DNA of 45,165 bases from an uncultured Flavobacteriales bacterium (lineage in GTDB: Bacteria > Bacteroidota > Bacteroidia > Flavobacteriales > Schleiferiaceae): the NCBI GenBank assembly GCA_938084135.1, contig CALKDS010000008.1, positions 1-45,165 on the forward strand, in the 5' to 3' direction. Position numbers and translations under genes: made by a program. Below are positions 26,635 through 36,900 of the stretch, piece by piece (position 1 is the stretch's first letter; each line of letters begins with the position of its first letter). The notes under the pieces are model-generated. The model saw only the letters and a list, made by a program, of their open reading frames with translations, did no database searches and was not told where the DNA came from.

Positions 26635-26754
26635 AGATATAATTACAACTCCAAGCTAGTTAGAATCTTTCTTTTATTCGCAGCCAAATTGCATTGGTTT
26701 TCCAACACTTTTTAACATTTATTGGCACTAATTTTCTGTGCTTCAATTATGAAC

Positions 26755-26762
26755 TAATTTTG
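26755..26762 (+). promoter_or_regulatory. -7 promoter box of the glmM-type gene
   Basis: TAATTTTG matches TAnnTTTG exactly and lies 24 bases before the ATG at 26787. Because it falls inside the upstream extension of the open frame, it supports the shorter start. A TTG at 26722-26724 is 30 bases away, beyond the usual 17-23 spacing. Confidence 0.45.
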
Positions 26763-26786
26763 TCCTTTAATCAAAAACAAGGCCAT

Positions 26787-28199
26787 ATGCCATTAATTAC
26801 TTCAATTTCTGGAATTCGCGGAACTATAGGTGGTAAGCCTGGGGAGAATTTAACACCAATTGATGTTGTTTCTTTCAGTTGTGCTTACGCTGCATGGCTA
26901 AAAGATCAAAATAAAAAATCTAAGAAAAGCAATCTCAAAATTGCTATTGGTAGGGATGCTCGACCCTCTGGCCTGTTAGTCCAAAATTTGGTCTCCTCTG
27001 TTATGATTTCCATGGGTATTGATGTTCTGGATTTGGGTTTGTCGACAACTCCTACAGTGGAAATGATGGTTTTAATGAAAAGCTGTGATGGCGGAATCGT
27101 AATTACAGCATCACACAATCCAGTTGAATGGAATGCTTTGAAATTATTGAATTCAAAAGGTGAATTCCTTTCGGCGAGCGATGGTGAGAAAATATTAGCT
27201 TATTCAAATTCGAGAGAGTTTGATTTCTTAGATGTGCACCAAATTGGTAAAATGATTCCTTTTGATGATGGAATTAAAGAGCACATTGACGCCATTCTAA
27301 ATCTTGATGATGTTGATGTTGAAGCGATTCGAAATGCAAATTTCAAGGTAGCTGTGGATGCCGTCAACTCCACTGGTGGAATATCTGTGCCTGTGTTATT
27401 AAAAGCTCTTGGTGTTGAGAATCAAGAACTTTTATATTGTGAGCCTAACGGTCAATTCCCGCACAACCCAGAACCTTTGAGAAAACATCTGGATGATATA
27501 TGTAATTTGGTTGTTACGTCAAATTGTGATTTAGGTGTTGTCGTTGATCCTGATGTTGATCGCTTGGTATTTGTATCAGAAGATGGCGAGCTTTTTGGAG
27601 AAGAGTATACCCTTGTTGCGGTTGCTGATTATCTTTTATCAAAATCCAATGGTAATTGCGTTAGTAATCTTTCGAGCTCCAGAGCTTTAAATGATATTGC
27701 AATTAGACATAATTCAAAGTATTTCGCTTCTGCAGTAGGAGAGGTAAACGTTGTTGAAAAAATGAAAGACTGTGGTGCTATTATTGGTGGAGAGGGTAAC
27801 GGTGGGATAATATACCCAACCCTTCATTATGGGCGAGATTCATTAGTGGGTATAGCATTATTTCTTACGCATTTGGCTAAGTTGAAGAGTTTAAATGAAG
27901 GATTAACAGCATCTGCTTTGCGTTCATCGTATCCAAATTACTTTATGGCAAAAGAAAAAATTGCTCTTTCTTCATCAGTGGATTTAGAAAAATTAATGAA
28001 TCAAGTGGCAAGTCAATTTGAAAATGAAAGAGTGAGCCGGATAGATGGGGTTAAGATAGATTTTAAGGAAAGTTGGGTTCATATGAGAAAGTCCAATACC
28101 GAGCCAATTGTTAGAATTTATACTGAGGCCAAGAGCATCGGGGAAGCGGAGGCCCTTGCTTTAAGATTTGTAAATCAGTTAAGTAACCTGGGTCAATAA
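26787..28199 (+). CDS. glmM: phosphoglucosamine mutase (GlmM-type phosphohexomutase)
   Basis: A 470-residue enzyme from the ATG at 26787 (MPLITSISGIRGTIGG). The phosphoserine loop ITASHNP has Ser at 109, the metal site is DPDVDR (254-259), the sugar loop is GEGNGG and the phosphate loop RKSNTEPIVRIY is near 432-443. The first motif SISGIRGT and the DPDVDRL form are typical of Bacteroidota GlmM, which converts glucosamine 6-phosphate to glucosamine 1-phosphate for UDP-GlcNAc, peptidoglycan and LPS. A phosphomannomutase role cannot be excluded. The frame extends upstream to 26694 but that segment contains the probable promoter. Confidence 0.88.
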   Translation: MPLITSISGIRGTIGGKPGENLTPIDVVSFSCAYAAWLKDQNKKSKKSNLKIAIGRDARPSGLLVQNLVSSVMISMGIDVLDLGLSTTPTVEMMVLMKSCDGGIVITASHNPVEWNALKLLNSKGEFLSASDGEKILAYSNSREFDFLDVHQIGKMIPFDDGIKEHIDAILNLDDVDVEAIRNANFKVAVDAVNSTGGISVPVLLKALGVENQELLYCEPNGQFPHNPEPLRKHLDDICNLVVTSNCDLGVVVDPDVDRLVFVSEDGELFGEEYTLVAVADYLLSKSNGNCVSNLSSSRALNDIAIRHNSKYFASAVGEVNVVEKMKDCGAIIGGEGNGGIIYPTLHYGRDSLVGIALFLTHLAKLKSLNEGLTASALRSSYPNYFMAKEKIALSSSVDLEKLMNQVASQFENERVSRIDGVKIDFKESWVHMRKSNTEPIVRIYTEAKSIGEAEALALRFVNQLSNLGQ

Positions 28200-28229
28200 T
28201 TTTATTTTAAAAATCTAGAGAGTATATTT

Positions 28230-28237
28230 TACTTTTG
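28230..28237 (+). promoter_or_regulatory. -7 promoter box of the cysteine desulfurase gene
   Basis: TACTTTTG matches TAnnTTTG and stands 20 bases before the ATG at 28258. It suggests the gene has its own promoter in addition to any readthrough from the mutase gene 58 bases upstream. No -33 TTG is seen. Confidence 0.4.
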
Positions 28238-28257
28238 ATAATCCTATTTTGAATTTT

Positions 28258-29388
28258 ATGAGCATATACTTCGACAACGCTGCAACAACGCCATTATCTG
28301 GAGAGGCCAAATCGGCAATGATTAAGGCTATGGAAAATTTCGGTAACCCAAGTAGCACCCATGGTGAGGGACGAAAAGCAAAAGCCATAATTGAAACTGT
28401 TCGTAAAGACATCGCCTCCAGACTGAACTGTAAGCCATCAGAAATAATTTTCACCTGCGGCGGCACTGAGGCAGATAATTGGGCTCTCATTTCTGGTATC
28501 AAGAACTGTGATGTTAAACATTTGTACACATCTAAAATTGAGCATCATGCGGTTACTCATGTTGCAGAATATATTGAGTCAAATAAATTATGTAAGGTTC
28601 ATTATATACCTCACGATAATAAAGGAGTTCACGATTTTGGATGGTTAACTAAAGAGTTGGAGTCAAAGACAGGAGAAAACATAATGGTTTCCTTGATGCA
28701 TGCCAATAATGAAATTGGAAATCTCATTGACTTGCAAAGTTTATCAGATTTATGTAAAAAACATGGCGCTTATTTTCACAGTGATACGGTCCAGACAATG
28801 GCTCATCTCCCATTAGATTTATCTAAAATTAAAGTTGATTTTGCTGCATGTAGTGGTCATAAATTTCATGGTCCCAAGGGAGTTGGTTTTGCTTTTGTTA
28901 GGCAGGGATTGACCTGCAAGCCTTTTATTTTGGGTGGTGCTCAAGAAAGAGGGCATAGAGCGGGTACTGAGAACGTCCTTGGGATTGCAGGATTAGGTGC
29001 AGCATTTAACTTGTGTTTTGATGATATGGTCGCGGACATATTAAAAGTGTCTGAAGTGAAGAAATATGCAATTACTAGGCTAAAGACTGAATTTCCCGAA
29101 GTCCAATTCAATGGCCTTTCAGGTGAAATAGAAAACAGTCTTTACACTGTTTTAAACTTTTACCATGAAGAACTTCACAAGAATGGAATGCTCAACTTTC
29201 AATTAGATATAAACGGAGTTCAATGTTCAGGTGGCAGTGCGTGTAGCAGCGGAGCTACAGGTGGTTCTCATGTGCTAAATTCTTTGAATTCCCCAGGAGG
29301 AACTCGTATTTCTTTTTCCCGATATTCCAGCAAGGAAGAAGTGGATTCTTTTATTGATACGCTCCAAAAAATTAAATTAGAATTATAA
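28258..29388 (+). CDS. cysteine desulfurase (IscS/NifS family)
   Basis: A 376-residue PLP enzyme of class V aminotransferase fold that takes sulfur from cysteine for iron-sulfur clusters, tRNA thiolation or cofactors. Start MSIYFDNAATTP is typical of the family. The PLP lysine is K202 in CSGHKFHGPKG, the PLP-stacking His is in KIEHHAV (about 96-97), and the catalytic loop Cys is C329 in GSACSSG. The long loop places it in the IscS/NifS group rather than SufS. No scaffold gene follows. The in-frame TTG at 28249 is an unlikely start. Confidence 0.93.
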   Translation: MSIYFDNAATTPLSGEAKSAMIKAMENFGNPSSTHGEGRKAKAIIETVRKDIASRLNCKPSEIIFTCGGTEADNWALISGIKNCDVKHLYTSKIEHHAVTHVAEYIESNKLCKVHYIPHDNKGVHDFGWLTKELESKTGENIMVSLMHANNEIGNLIDLQSLSDLCKKHGAYFHSDTVQTMAHLPLDLSKIKVDFAACSGHKFHGPKGVGFAFVRQGLTCKPFILGGAQERGHRAGTENVLGIAGLGAAFNLCFDDMVADILKVSEVKKYAITRLKTEFPEVQFNGLSGEIENSLYTVLNFYHEELHKNGMLNFQLDINGVQCSGGSACSSGATGGSHVLNSLNSPGGTRISFSRYSSKEEVDSFIDTLQKIKLEL

Positions 29389-29413
29389 AGTTTAGCTAGA
29401 GCTCAATTAGTTT

Positions 29414-32400
29414 TCAATAGATTAAGCTGACATATCCATAAACCCATCCATCTTCAGTTTCAAAACGATAGACATAAGTGTCTTGCTGAGCTGGCTTTCC
29501 ATCAATTTTCCCATCCCAAAACTCTTTAAAAGGTTCAGAGGTCTCAAAGACAACATTGCCAATTGAGTTAAGTATAACAAACCGATCATTTAAAAAACAG
29601 TCATTCCCTCCAATTTTAAGTTCTTCATTCGTCCCGTCGCCGTTAGGAGTAAACGCTGAAGGGATATAGAGTCTTTGATCTAATCTTAAGATCGTAGAGG
29701 TGAAATCATATCCATAAACAGCGTTGCATATCGTATCGATTAAGTCCAGATGAACTGAATAAGTTCCACTAGCGGGAAGTCTGTATGTTGCTACTCGACC
29801 TGTATCTGTTATACCATTTTCAAAAGTCCATTTATATATGTAGCTTGAAGTGTCTGTCCCATATTCAACATTAACTCTTATTCTTCCATCTTTACATGAA
29901 TCCGGGGAGACACTAACCTCTGGTCCTGGCCAATCTGGATCAAAGGTGACAGTCTTGAATATAGTGTCTGAAGTACCGCAGGTGGTGTCATAAGCTATAA
30001 GTTGAGTTTCAAAAGTTCCTGGTTTACTGAAATAAAAATCAACTGTGTCTCCGAATTGTATTGATCCATCGATAAAACGCCATTCATGTTTCTGAGAACC
30101 ATCACTTTCATTAAGAAAAGTCACTTTGAAATCTCGATCACATGAAAAATATTCAGTGCTATAATCAGCTGTTGGAAATAGCCCTTGGTCATGATTAATG
30201 GTTAAAGAAGTGCTATCAGATATATCACAAACGGTGTCTGTAGCTACTAATTTTATTGTGTAAGTTCCTTTAGTGAAAATAACCGTTGGCTCTTTTCCTG
30301 TAGAGGTCTGGCCATTGCCAAAGTCCCAAAAAAATTGATTTGCATTTAATGAGTTGTTTGTAAATGAAACTCTCAAATTATCGCAGATTGTATCAACGTC
30401 AGCTTCGTAATCTATTGATGCGTCTGCTGTCACTGATGTCTCAAAATCAATTTTTATAACTCCGAGGTTACAATTGGGAGATAAATTAGTCGGGGAAACT
30501 ACTCCTGGGGTTGTTGGAAAGCTCCCATTAGAACATGCGGCGCAAACTGCTTGGTAAATTGTACCATCAGGCGCAAAGCGCGATGTACCCCCATCTACAT
30601 GCTCATTCCCAGACCCGCCATAAAAAGATGCGTAAAGCACTGCCGATGCGTTGCGCTCCATGACTAAAAAATAGAAATCATTTCCATCTGTGGTTTTTTG
30701 GATTGCATTTGTAGTTGTAAACAAACCATTGGTATTTCCACCTGCTCCTCCCGCTCCCTGATTAGTTTCTCCTCCCCAACCTGACATTAATATATTTAGG
30801 CATTCATCAACGTTAAATGCTGTAGGGACTATGTTTATGAAGTTATTGGCTGTACCAAACTTTGTGCTGAATATTGTATTGCTCAAATTACTATTATATT
30901 TCTGGATAAATTGCCCTCCAGAGGGAGTGCTCCAAACAGAAGAGGGTTTTATGGGCCAAAGCCCAAAAGTCTGACCAAAAACATAAATTCCTCCATATTT
31001 ATCAATATCGATGAAGAAACTTTGATCATTTGAGTTTGTCCCTAAATAAGTGCTCTGCTCTATAACTCCTGATGCTGAGAGACGAGTTATAAAACCATCC
31101 ATGGATCCCATATAATTCGGATATTTACCCCCCGTCGTATTTGGAAAGTTATTTGATGTAGTAGCTCCGGTAACATATACTTTGCCATTATTTGCAACCT
31201 TTATTCCCGATCCTGCCTCTTTTCCGCTTCCTCCAAGAAACCTCGACCATCTTAGGGTTTGTAGATTGGGGGTCATCGAAAAAATAACCGCATCTGACTG
31301 CCCTCCCGAGTTACCAGCTCCGGGAAAGCTTGATGCTCCTGAGGTTGTGATCACAAAAATATTATCATTTTGATCGACAACTATTTCCCCTCTGGCTTGG
31401 TCTCCGTAGTTTTTAGCGAGACTTAGATTGAGACCTTCATTGGAAGTGCTTCCCACAAAAGAACCTCCAGTAATTGCTGTTCCAGTTGAATTTAATTTCA
31501 GTACGTATGTATCTATTCCGGCGTTAAATTCAAACGGAAGGTTAGATCCTGATCCGGGTCCATATGATGGTCCTCCATTAAATGTTTTGTCATAACCCAC
31601 AATGGTCATTCCATTTATGGGGAAGTCTGAGGATCCTGTGGTTCCAAAGATCAACAACTCTCCAGCGCTATTAACAATCATTGAATGAGCTTGATCGGGA
31701 AGACCCCCACCGATATAGGTGGAATAAATTCTTTGTACCCCATTACTGGAAAACTTAGTCAAGCCAATATCCATATTCGCATAATTTCCACCACCTGAAG
31801 TTCCAGAATTATAAGTTGGGTCAAGTACTCCAAGGGTTGTTGGGTAGCCTGGATTAAATACAATTCCACCGCCATATAAATTACCGAAGTCATCATATGT
31901 TGCTGTATATCCCCAATTGTCAGATGTGCTTCCTGAAAAAGACGCAAATACTAATGTGGGATCTATTACAATCGACTGTTTTTTATTGTATCTGCCCAGT
32001 TTGAAGGAAACGATATCTCCATCAATTTGAAATGAGCATTTTATTCTTTTCATTTTAGGTAATGAATACGCAACTGGAGCAGTTTCTATAATTTCTCCAA
32101 ACTCAGTCAATAAAACCAATTGTCCTTCTTTATTAATTTTAGGGCTCAACCCTTTAAACATCATTTTAATATCTAGGGGATTGCCATCTGGATTGATATG
32201 CCATAGGGATTTGGCGCTACCATTTTCATCTTTTATTTCATAATCAATATTATCATAAATACTTTTTAACCGAAATCCAGAATATTCTGGGACTTCCGAT
32301 TTCCATCGCGAAGGGTCTGAGCCGAGGAAATAGTTTCGTTTCGCTCCGCTTTCTTGTATGCCTTGAAATTTTGGGTTTTTGTTTGAGCCAAGATATTCGC

Positions 32401-32647
32401 AAGAAAAGGAGTGCGCTTCGACCTGTGACACCGCTTTTTTAGGAGAGTGATTATTATGATTTGGAAGTTCTTCAGGATTGTAAATAATAGCGCGATAGCC
32501 ATTTTCCTGAAAAAAATAGGCTCCAAAGCGTAGATCCATTTTTGCAACAAATGATTCTTTCCATTGGCCTAAATTGGGTATGAATAGGGGTTGTGCTCCC
32601 AAGCAGAAGCTTGAGAGAAACAATAAATATTTCAAAACCCGGTACAT
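29414..32647 (-). CDS. secreted PKD-domain protein with beta-propeller region and T9SS type B sorting domain
   Basis: A 1077-residue exported protein with signal peptide MYRVLKYLLFLSSFCLGAQ. An N-terminal domain (LFIPNLGQWKE and following, to about 230) matches the DUF7948-type module found before SBBP repeats. Residues about 240-700 contain repeated segments such as YIGGGLPDQAHSM, FLGGSGKEAGSG and FYGGSGNEHVDGG, typical of SBBP/beta-propeller repeats. Two or three PKD domains follow (FFWDFGNGQTST; KWTFENGITDTG), then a gliding-motility-associated type B CTD with LYIPSAFTPNGDGTNEE and FKEFWDGKIDGKPAQQDTYVYR. Type B cargo usually stays attached to the cell surface through other proteins. Its role is probably adhesion or a structural surface function. 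The frame's earlier TTG start (32659) is less likely than the ATG. Confidence 0.88.
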   Translation of the reverse strand: MYRVLKYLLFLSSFCLGAQPLFIPNLGQWKESFVAKMDLRFGAYFFQENGYRAIIYNPEELPNHNNHSPKKAVSQVEAHSFSCEYLGSNKNPKFQGIQESGAKRNYFLGSDPSRWKSEVPEYSGFRLKSIYDNIDYEIKDENGSAKSLWHINPDGNPLDIKMMFKGLSPKINKEGQLVLLTEFGEIIETAPVAYSLPKMKRIKCSFQIDGDIVSFKLGRYNKKQSIVIDPTLVFASFSGSTSDNWGYTATYDDFGNLYGGGIVFNPGYPTTLGVLDPTYNSGTSGGGNYANMDIGLTKFSSNGVQRIYSTYIGGGLPDQAHSMIVNSAGELLIFGTTGSSDFPINGMTIVGYDKTFNGGPSYGPGSGSNLPFEFNAGIDTYVLKLNSTGTAITGGSFVGSTSNEGLNLSLAKNYGDQARGEIVVDQNDNIFVITTSGASSFPGAGNSGGQSDAVIFSMTPNLQTLRWSRFLGGSGKEAGSGIKVANNGKVYVTGATTSNNFPNTTGGKYPNYMGSMDGFITRLSASGVIEQSTYLGTNSNDQSFFIDIDKYGGIYVFGQTFGLWPIKPSSVWSTPSGGQFIQKYNSNLSNTIFSTKFGTANNFINIVPTAFNVDECLNILMSGWGGETNQGAGGAGGNTNGLFTTTNAIQKTTDGNDFYFLVMERNASAVLYASFYGGSGNEHVDGGTSRFAPDGTIYQAVCAACSNGSFPTTPGVVSPTNLSPNCNLGVIKIDFETSVTADASIDYEADVDTICDNLRVSFTNNSLNANQFFWDFGNGQTSTGKEPTVIFTKGTYTIKLVATDTVCDISDSTSLTINHDQGLFPTADYSTEYFSCDRDFKVTFLNESDGSQKHEWRFIDGSIQFGDTVDFYFSKPGTFETQLIAYDTTCGTSDTIFKTVTFDPDWPGPEVSVSPDSCKDGRIRVNVEYGTDTSSYIYKWTFENGITDTGRVATYRLPASGTYSVHLDLIDTICNAVYGYDFTSTILRLDQRLYIPSAFTPNGDGTNEELKIGGNDCFLNDRFVILNSIGNVVFETSEPFKEFWDGKIDGKPAQQDTYVYRFETEDGWVYGYVSLIY

Positions 32648-32660
32648 TTTTATCTGCAAA

Positions 32661-33836
32661 TCATTTTGTTATAGAAATTCTCTTACATCTAAGAAACCAC
32701 TTCTTTCTCGATGTGTCAGTATAAGCAAACAAAAAGTGTTCCGCACTCTCCTTGCATTTTAAACGTTTTTTTATTTCTTCTGCTTTAGATGGGAAATTTC
32801 TGGAAACAATAGAAGCACCGAATGGCCAATCCAATTCGAACGGTTTTTCTTTTTTAATAACTTCAAATATTCTTCCCGGGAAATCAGAATGAAATTCGGA
32901 TGAAGTAAGAATTCTACTGGAGATATGTAGTGTTTTTAGATTCCATTTGTTTGAAACAAAAGAAATGCCATTAGAAGCTACTATTACGGGATCTGGATCA
33001 TATATGTATGATAACGGTTGAGGGCTAGACTCCTGTATTTTAAATTTGTCTAATAAAATTCTGTAATTCTCAATTCCATTATCGTTGAGATCTATGGCTA
33101 ATATCTGGGTCCCAGATGCATGAGTTTGAGAAGATATCATAATCAATTCTTTAACTTCCTTTCGAACGCTTAAAGTTATCAGGAATTTACAATTTGGAAA
33201 CCACTTGAGGACTTCTTGTGGCTCCAGCATTGGAGAAAGTTTGATGGCGACATAAGTAGCCCACTTTTCCCAATTGGAGATTGACTCTAGTGGGTTGGGA
33301 GAGCATTGTTTAGGATGAAAAACTCTGTTTCCCTTGGAGTCAATTCTTGATGGGTCAGCATAAAGCCAATTGTATGTTTTTCTTGGACTAAAATTGTTTG
33401 CATCGGTATTAAATATATTCCTAACTCCTTCTGATAGCTGACCATTGTGTTTAAGTATATCACAGAGTGTTTCGTTTGTTTCACAGATATCAATATTTTG
33501 TGCCCCAGCTTTTTCGAGTCCCCAAGTATCAATTCCTGATCCGCCAGTTACCTCTAAAATATTTGTAAGCGGCTCGATCAAACACATTTGATTCGCTCGC
33601 CAAAGCGATGTTGCTTCCGAGCTTGCTTGAGATAGTAGTGATGGTTTAGGGAAAATATAATTTTTTCGATGTATCAGTTGCGGAAATCTATGACTCATTT
33701 TTTGTCTTACTTCCATTTGGTTTATGTGCACATGAAACCCACTTCTGAAGGCATGTTTTAGTCTTAATTCTTCAGCCTTAAAGCCATTGTTTTTGAGGAT
33801 AAAATCATCTATTTCATTTTGTTTAGGAAACTTCAT
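32661..33836 (-). CDS. THUMP-like class I SAM-dependent methyltransferase (PG_1098-type)
   Basis: A 391-residue cytosolic protein. A helical N-terminus precedes a Rossmann methyltransferase domain with the SAM loop LEVTGGSGIDTWGLEKAGA (near 93-111), an acidic ICETNE at the end of strand 2 and the motif IV-like WLYADPSRID. The C-terminal part, with YIYDPDPVIVASN and a basic segment near the end, corresponds to the ferredoxin-like and THUMP-like domains of a Bacteroidota-specific family typified by Porphyromonas PG_1098. The fold and motif IV suggest RNA or protein methylation; the substrate is unknown. The usual first glycine motif of the family (DLTGG) here is EVTGG. It lies upstream of the type B cargo gene. 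Confidence 0.82.
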   Translation of the reverse strand: MKFPKQNEIDDFILKNNGFKAEELRLKHAFRSGFHVHINQMEVRQKMSHRFPQLIHRKNYIFPKPSLLSQASSEATSLWRANQMCLIEPLTNILEVTGGSGIDTWGLEKAGAQNIDICETNETLCDILKHNGQLSEGVRNIFNTDANNFSPRKTYNWLYADPSRIDSKGNRVFHPKQCSPNPLESISNWEKWATYVAIKLSPMLEPQEVLKWFPNCKFLITLSVRKEVKELIMISSQTHASGTQILAIDLNDNGIENYRILLDKFKIQESSPQPLSYIYDPDPVIVASNGISFVSNKWNLKTLHISSRILTSSEFHSDFPGRIFEVIKKEKPFELDWPFGASIVSRNFPSKAEEIKKRLKCKESAEHFLFAYTDTSRKKWFLRCKRISITK

Positions 33837-33951
33837 GAGCTAGCGGTAAAATATAATTATCGAAATAAATTATTATTTTTTTGTTTTTTTGGCACGCCAA
33901 TTGAGCTGTCAGTGAGTAAAGTAGATGTAAATTTACAGATCAAAATATCAT
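33837..33951. promoter_or_regulatory. intergenic region with two palindromes between divergent genes
   Basis: This 115-base AT-rich gap separates the minus-strand methyltransferase from the plus-strand 2117-residue protein. It holds TTGGCACGCCAA at 33889-33900 (5-base arms, 2-base spacer) and a perfect 12-base palindrome TGTAAATTTACA at 33926-33937, only 14 bases before the ATG at 33952. The second contains TAAATTTA, one mismatch from a -7 box. Either may be a repressor or activator site. Confidence 0.35.
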
Positions 33952-36900
33952 ATGATGACAAAAGGTTTTTTTAAAAGCATTTTAGTTTTAGGGATTTTCG
34001 TTTTTAGTTCAGTACTGAAAGGGCAAATTATTGATTCCACATTTTCTCATCCAGGACCATCAATATCAACTCTTTTTGTTGGAGGTGGTGGACCAACGAT
34101 ATCAACTTTGTCAACATGTCCTGATTCTATTGTTGCCAATATTCCTGCGAATAATTGGGTTTATGGTGTAGATATTTCTTATTCTATGACTGCTCCAACT
34201 TCAGGTGGTGGCTGGATGAGTGAGCAATATAGCTATGTATCTTGCCGTAGCACAGGTTTGTCGGAGGCAACTATCTCTCAGGGAGCAGGGAATACGGGTG
34301 GTACGCAGACATATAGCCGTCAAGGTGTGAATATTGCTAATGGCCTGTCGCTTACTGGTAAACTTGTATTTGATATGCATGCGTTTCGCACATGGGGAGG
34401 TTTTGGGTGCGATACAACAATCAATAAAGTCGATTCTGCCACATGGTCGATAAAAGTGAGTTATGGTCCTGCACCGACATGCTTTGCCCCAACAAATTTA
34501 AATGTCACGACAATTTTATCGAATTCTGCTGATATCTCATGGACAACAGGAGGAGCTACAAACTTCCAGATCCGTTACGATACGGTAGGATTTAGTCCAA
34601 CGAATACTACATCGCCATGGCTTTCAGTTGCATCTCAATCTGCTAGCCTGACAGGTTTAATGTCTGCATCGAGTTATGATATTTATGTGCGTGACAGTTG
34701 TGGTGTGGGAAATTCTTCCCTTTGGGCAGGCCCTTTGACTATTACAACATTATGTAATCCTCTTACTGCGCCTTTTATGGAATCTTTCTCTGGAGCTGCA
34801 TGGAGCGATGGAAATGGTTGGAGTAATGCCGGGAACACAATAGACTCTTGTTGGACAAGAAACCCTGAGTCTCCAACTGGTACCGGAGGAGGCCAGCCAT
34901 TTGCTTGGGGTACTCAAGATGGGGGAACTCCAACAAATAATACAGGTCCGAGTTCTGACCACACCTCTGGAACTGCTGCTGGAAAATATCTTTACACTGA
35001 GGCCAGTGGTGGAGGTTATCAAGATAATGCTCTTGTCACTTCTCCTCTTGTAGACATAAGTGCTTTGACAAGCCCGAGTATTACTTTTTGGAGGCATATG
35101 TATGGGAACAACACCGGAACACTTGCTTTAGATGTTTGGACTCCTTCTGGAGGATGGCAAAATAATGTCTGGACTCATTCGGGTGCGGTACAAACATCTT
35201 CCAATGTCGCTTGGGATAGTATCAATGTCTCTATTGCAGGCCTCTCCAATGATACCATCAGAGTAAGGTTCAGAGGTGTTCGTTCTTTTGGAAATACTGG
35301 AGACATGGCCATCGATGATATTACTTTTGAAAATGGTCCAACGTGTCCCGCACCAACGGGTTTAGTAGCTACGAATGTTGGTTTTACTGATGCTACTTTT
35401 TCTGTTACTGGAACCTCTAGTAGTTATCAGCTAAAAGGAACTTTGGGAACAAATTCTTTAATAGGTCCAGCGTTTTCGAGTACATCGGGCACATTGACCG
35501 GAGCATCACCAGGACAGACATATGATGTTTTTGTAAGATCAATATGTGGTCCCGGAGATACAAGCTCATGGTATGGTCCAATTATTGTTCAAACTTTATG
35601 TGCTCCTGTATTGCCGTTTTTAGAAAATTTTGATGGTACGGCGTGGTCAGACGGTACCGGCGTATACAATACTGGTGATGCATTAGCTCCATGCTGGTTT
35701 AGAGATCCGGAGGGATGCACAAGTTCAGCAGATCCATACTCTTGGAATATTCGTAGCGCCGCTCCATCTACATATGGAAGCCCTTCGCAAGATGTAAGTG
35801 GCTCTGGGAACTTTGCTTACACAGAATCATCAAGCGGACTGCCAGGGCAGGTAGCTTATTTGAGAATGCCTCCTGTAGATGCATCCTCGCTCACTACTCC
35901 TGCATTGACTTTCAGTTATCATGCATTTGGAAACTCCATGGGTTCTTTAAGCTTTGAGGTGTGGGATCCTTCCAATGGATGGGGAACACCAACTCTGGTA
36001 TTTTCAGGTGCCCAACAAACAGCCGCGAATGCTGCATGGAAGGATACTACATTTACCCTAGCAGTTACTTCTGATACTCTAATGGTTCGTTTTAAAGCGA
36101 TTCGAGGAAGCGCTAATCAAAGTGATTTGGCAATTGATGAGGTTGGTATTATTGAAGCGCCTACTTGTCCAGATCCATATGCTTTGACTGTAAATACAGG
36201 ATCTGCAGCATCTGTAACATTATCCTGGACAACTGGAGGTGCCACAATGTGGAATATCGCATACGGTCAAGCAGGTTCAGTGGCATATGTGCCGTTTACA
36301 ACTGCTTCAACAAATCCATTCACCCTTACAGGTCTTTCCCCTGGTACATCTTATGAGTTTTATGTAAGAGACAGTTGTGGTCCAGGAGATGTCTCTGATT
36401 GGGTGGGTCCAGTAACTTTCAATACTCCATGCGCAACAATTGCTGCTCCATACTCGGAAGATTTTGATCTGAATTTTGATGAAGGTAATGGTTTTTCAAA
36501 TTCGGGATCGACAATAGATATTTGTTGGAATAGAAATCCGTCAACCGGTACGGGAACGCCATGGTTTAATCAGCCTTACCATTGGGGTGGAGGTACTGGA
36601 ACAACTCCCTCGGGGAACACCGGACCTTCTTCGGATCATACCTCAGGAAGTGGTTCTTATGCTTACATAGAGGCTAGCGGTAACAATGGAACCAGTGCAG
36701 ATTTGTTTACTCCAATAATCGACTTGGATACACTGAGTAACCCAGAATTAGTTTTTTGGAAGCATCAGTATGGGAATCAAATGGGAACGTTTAGTGTTGC
36801 CATATCCATAAACGGTGGATCTTACAGTACAATACATACCGCTTCTGGTGACCAAGGGAATAGCTGGCTACAAGTCAAGGTTCCTTTGACAACAACATCA

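Noticed and set aside
34750-35097. 115-codon open frame on the minus strand inside the giant secreted protein gene
   Set aside because: It lies wholly antisense to a repeat-rich coding region with a clear protein family, has no recognisable domain, and its Ser/Arg-rich composition is what reversed Thr/Gly-rich repeats give.
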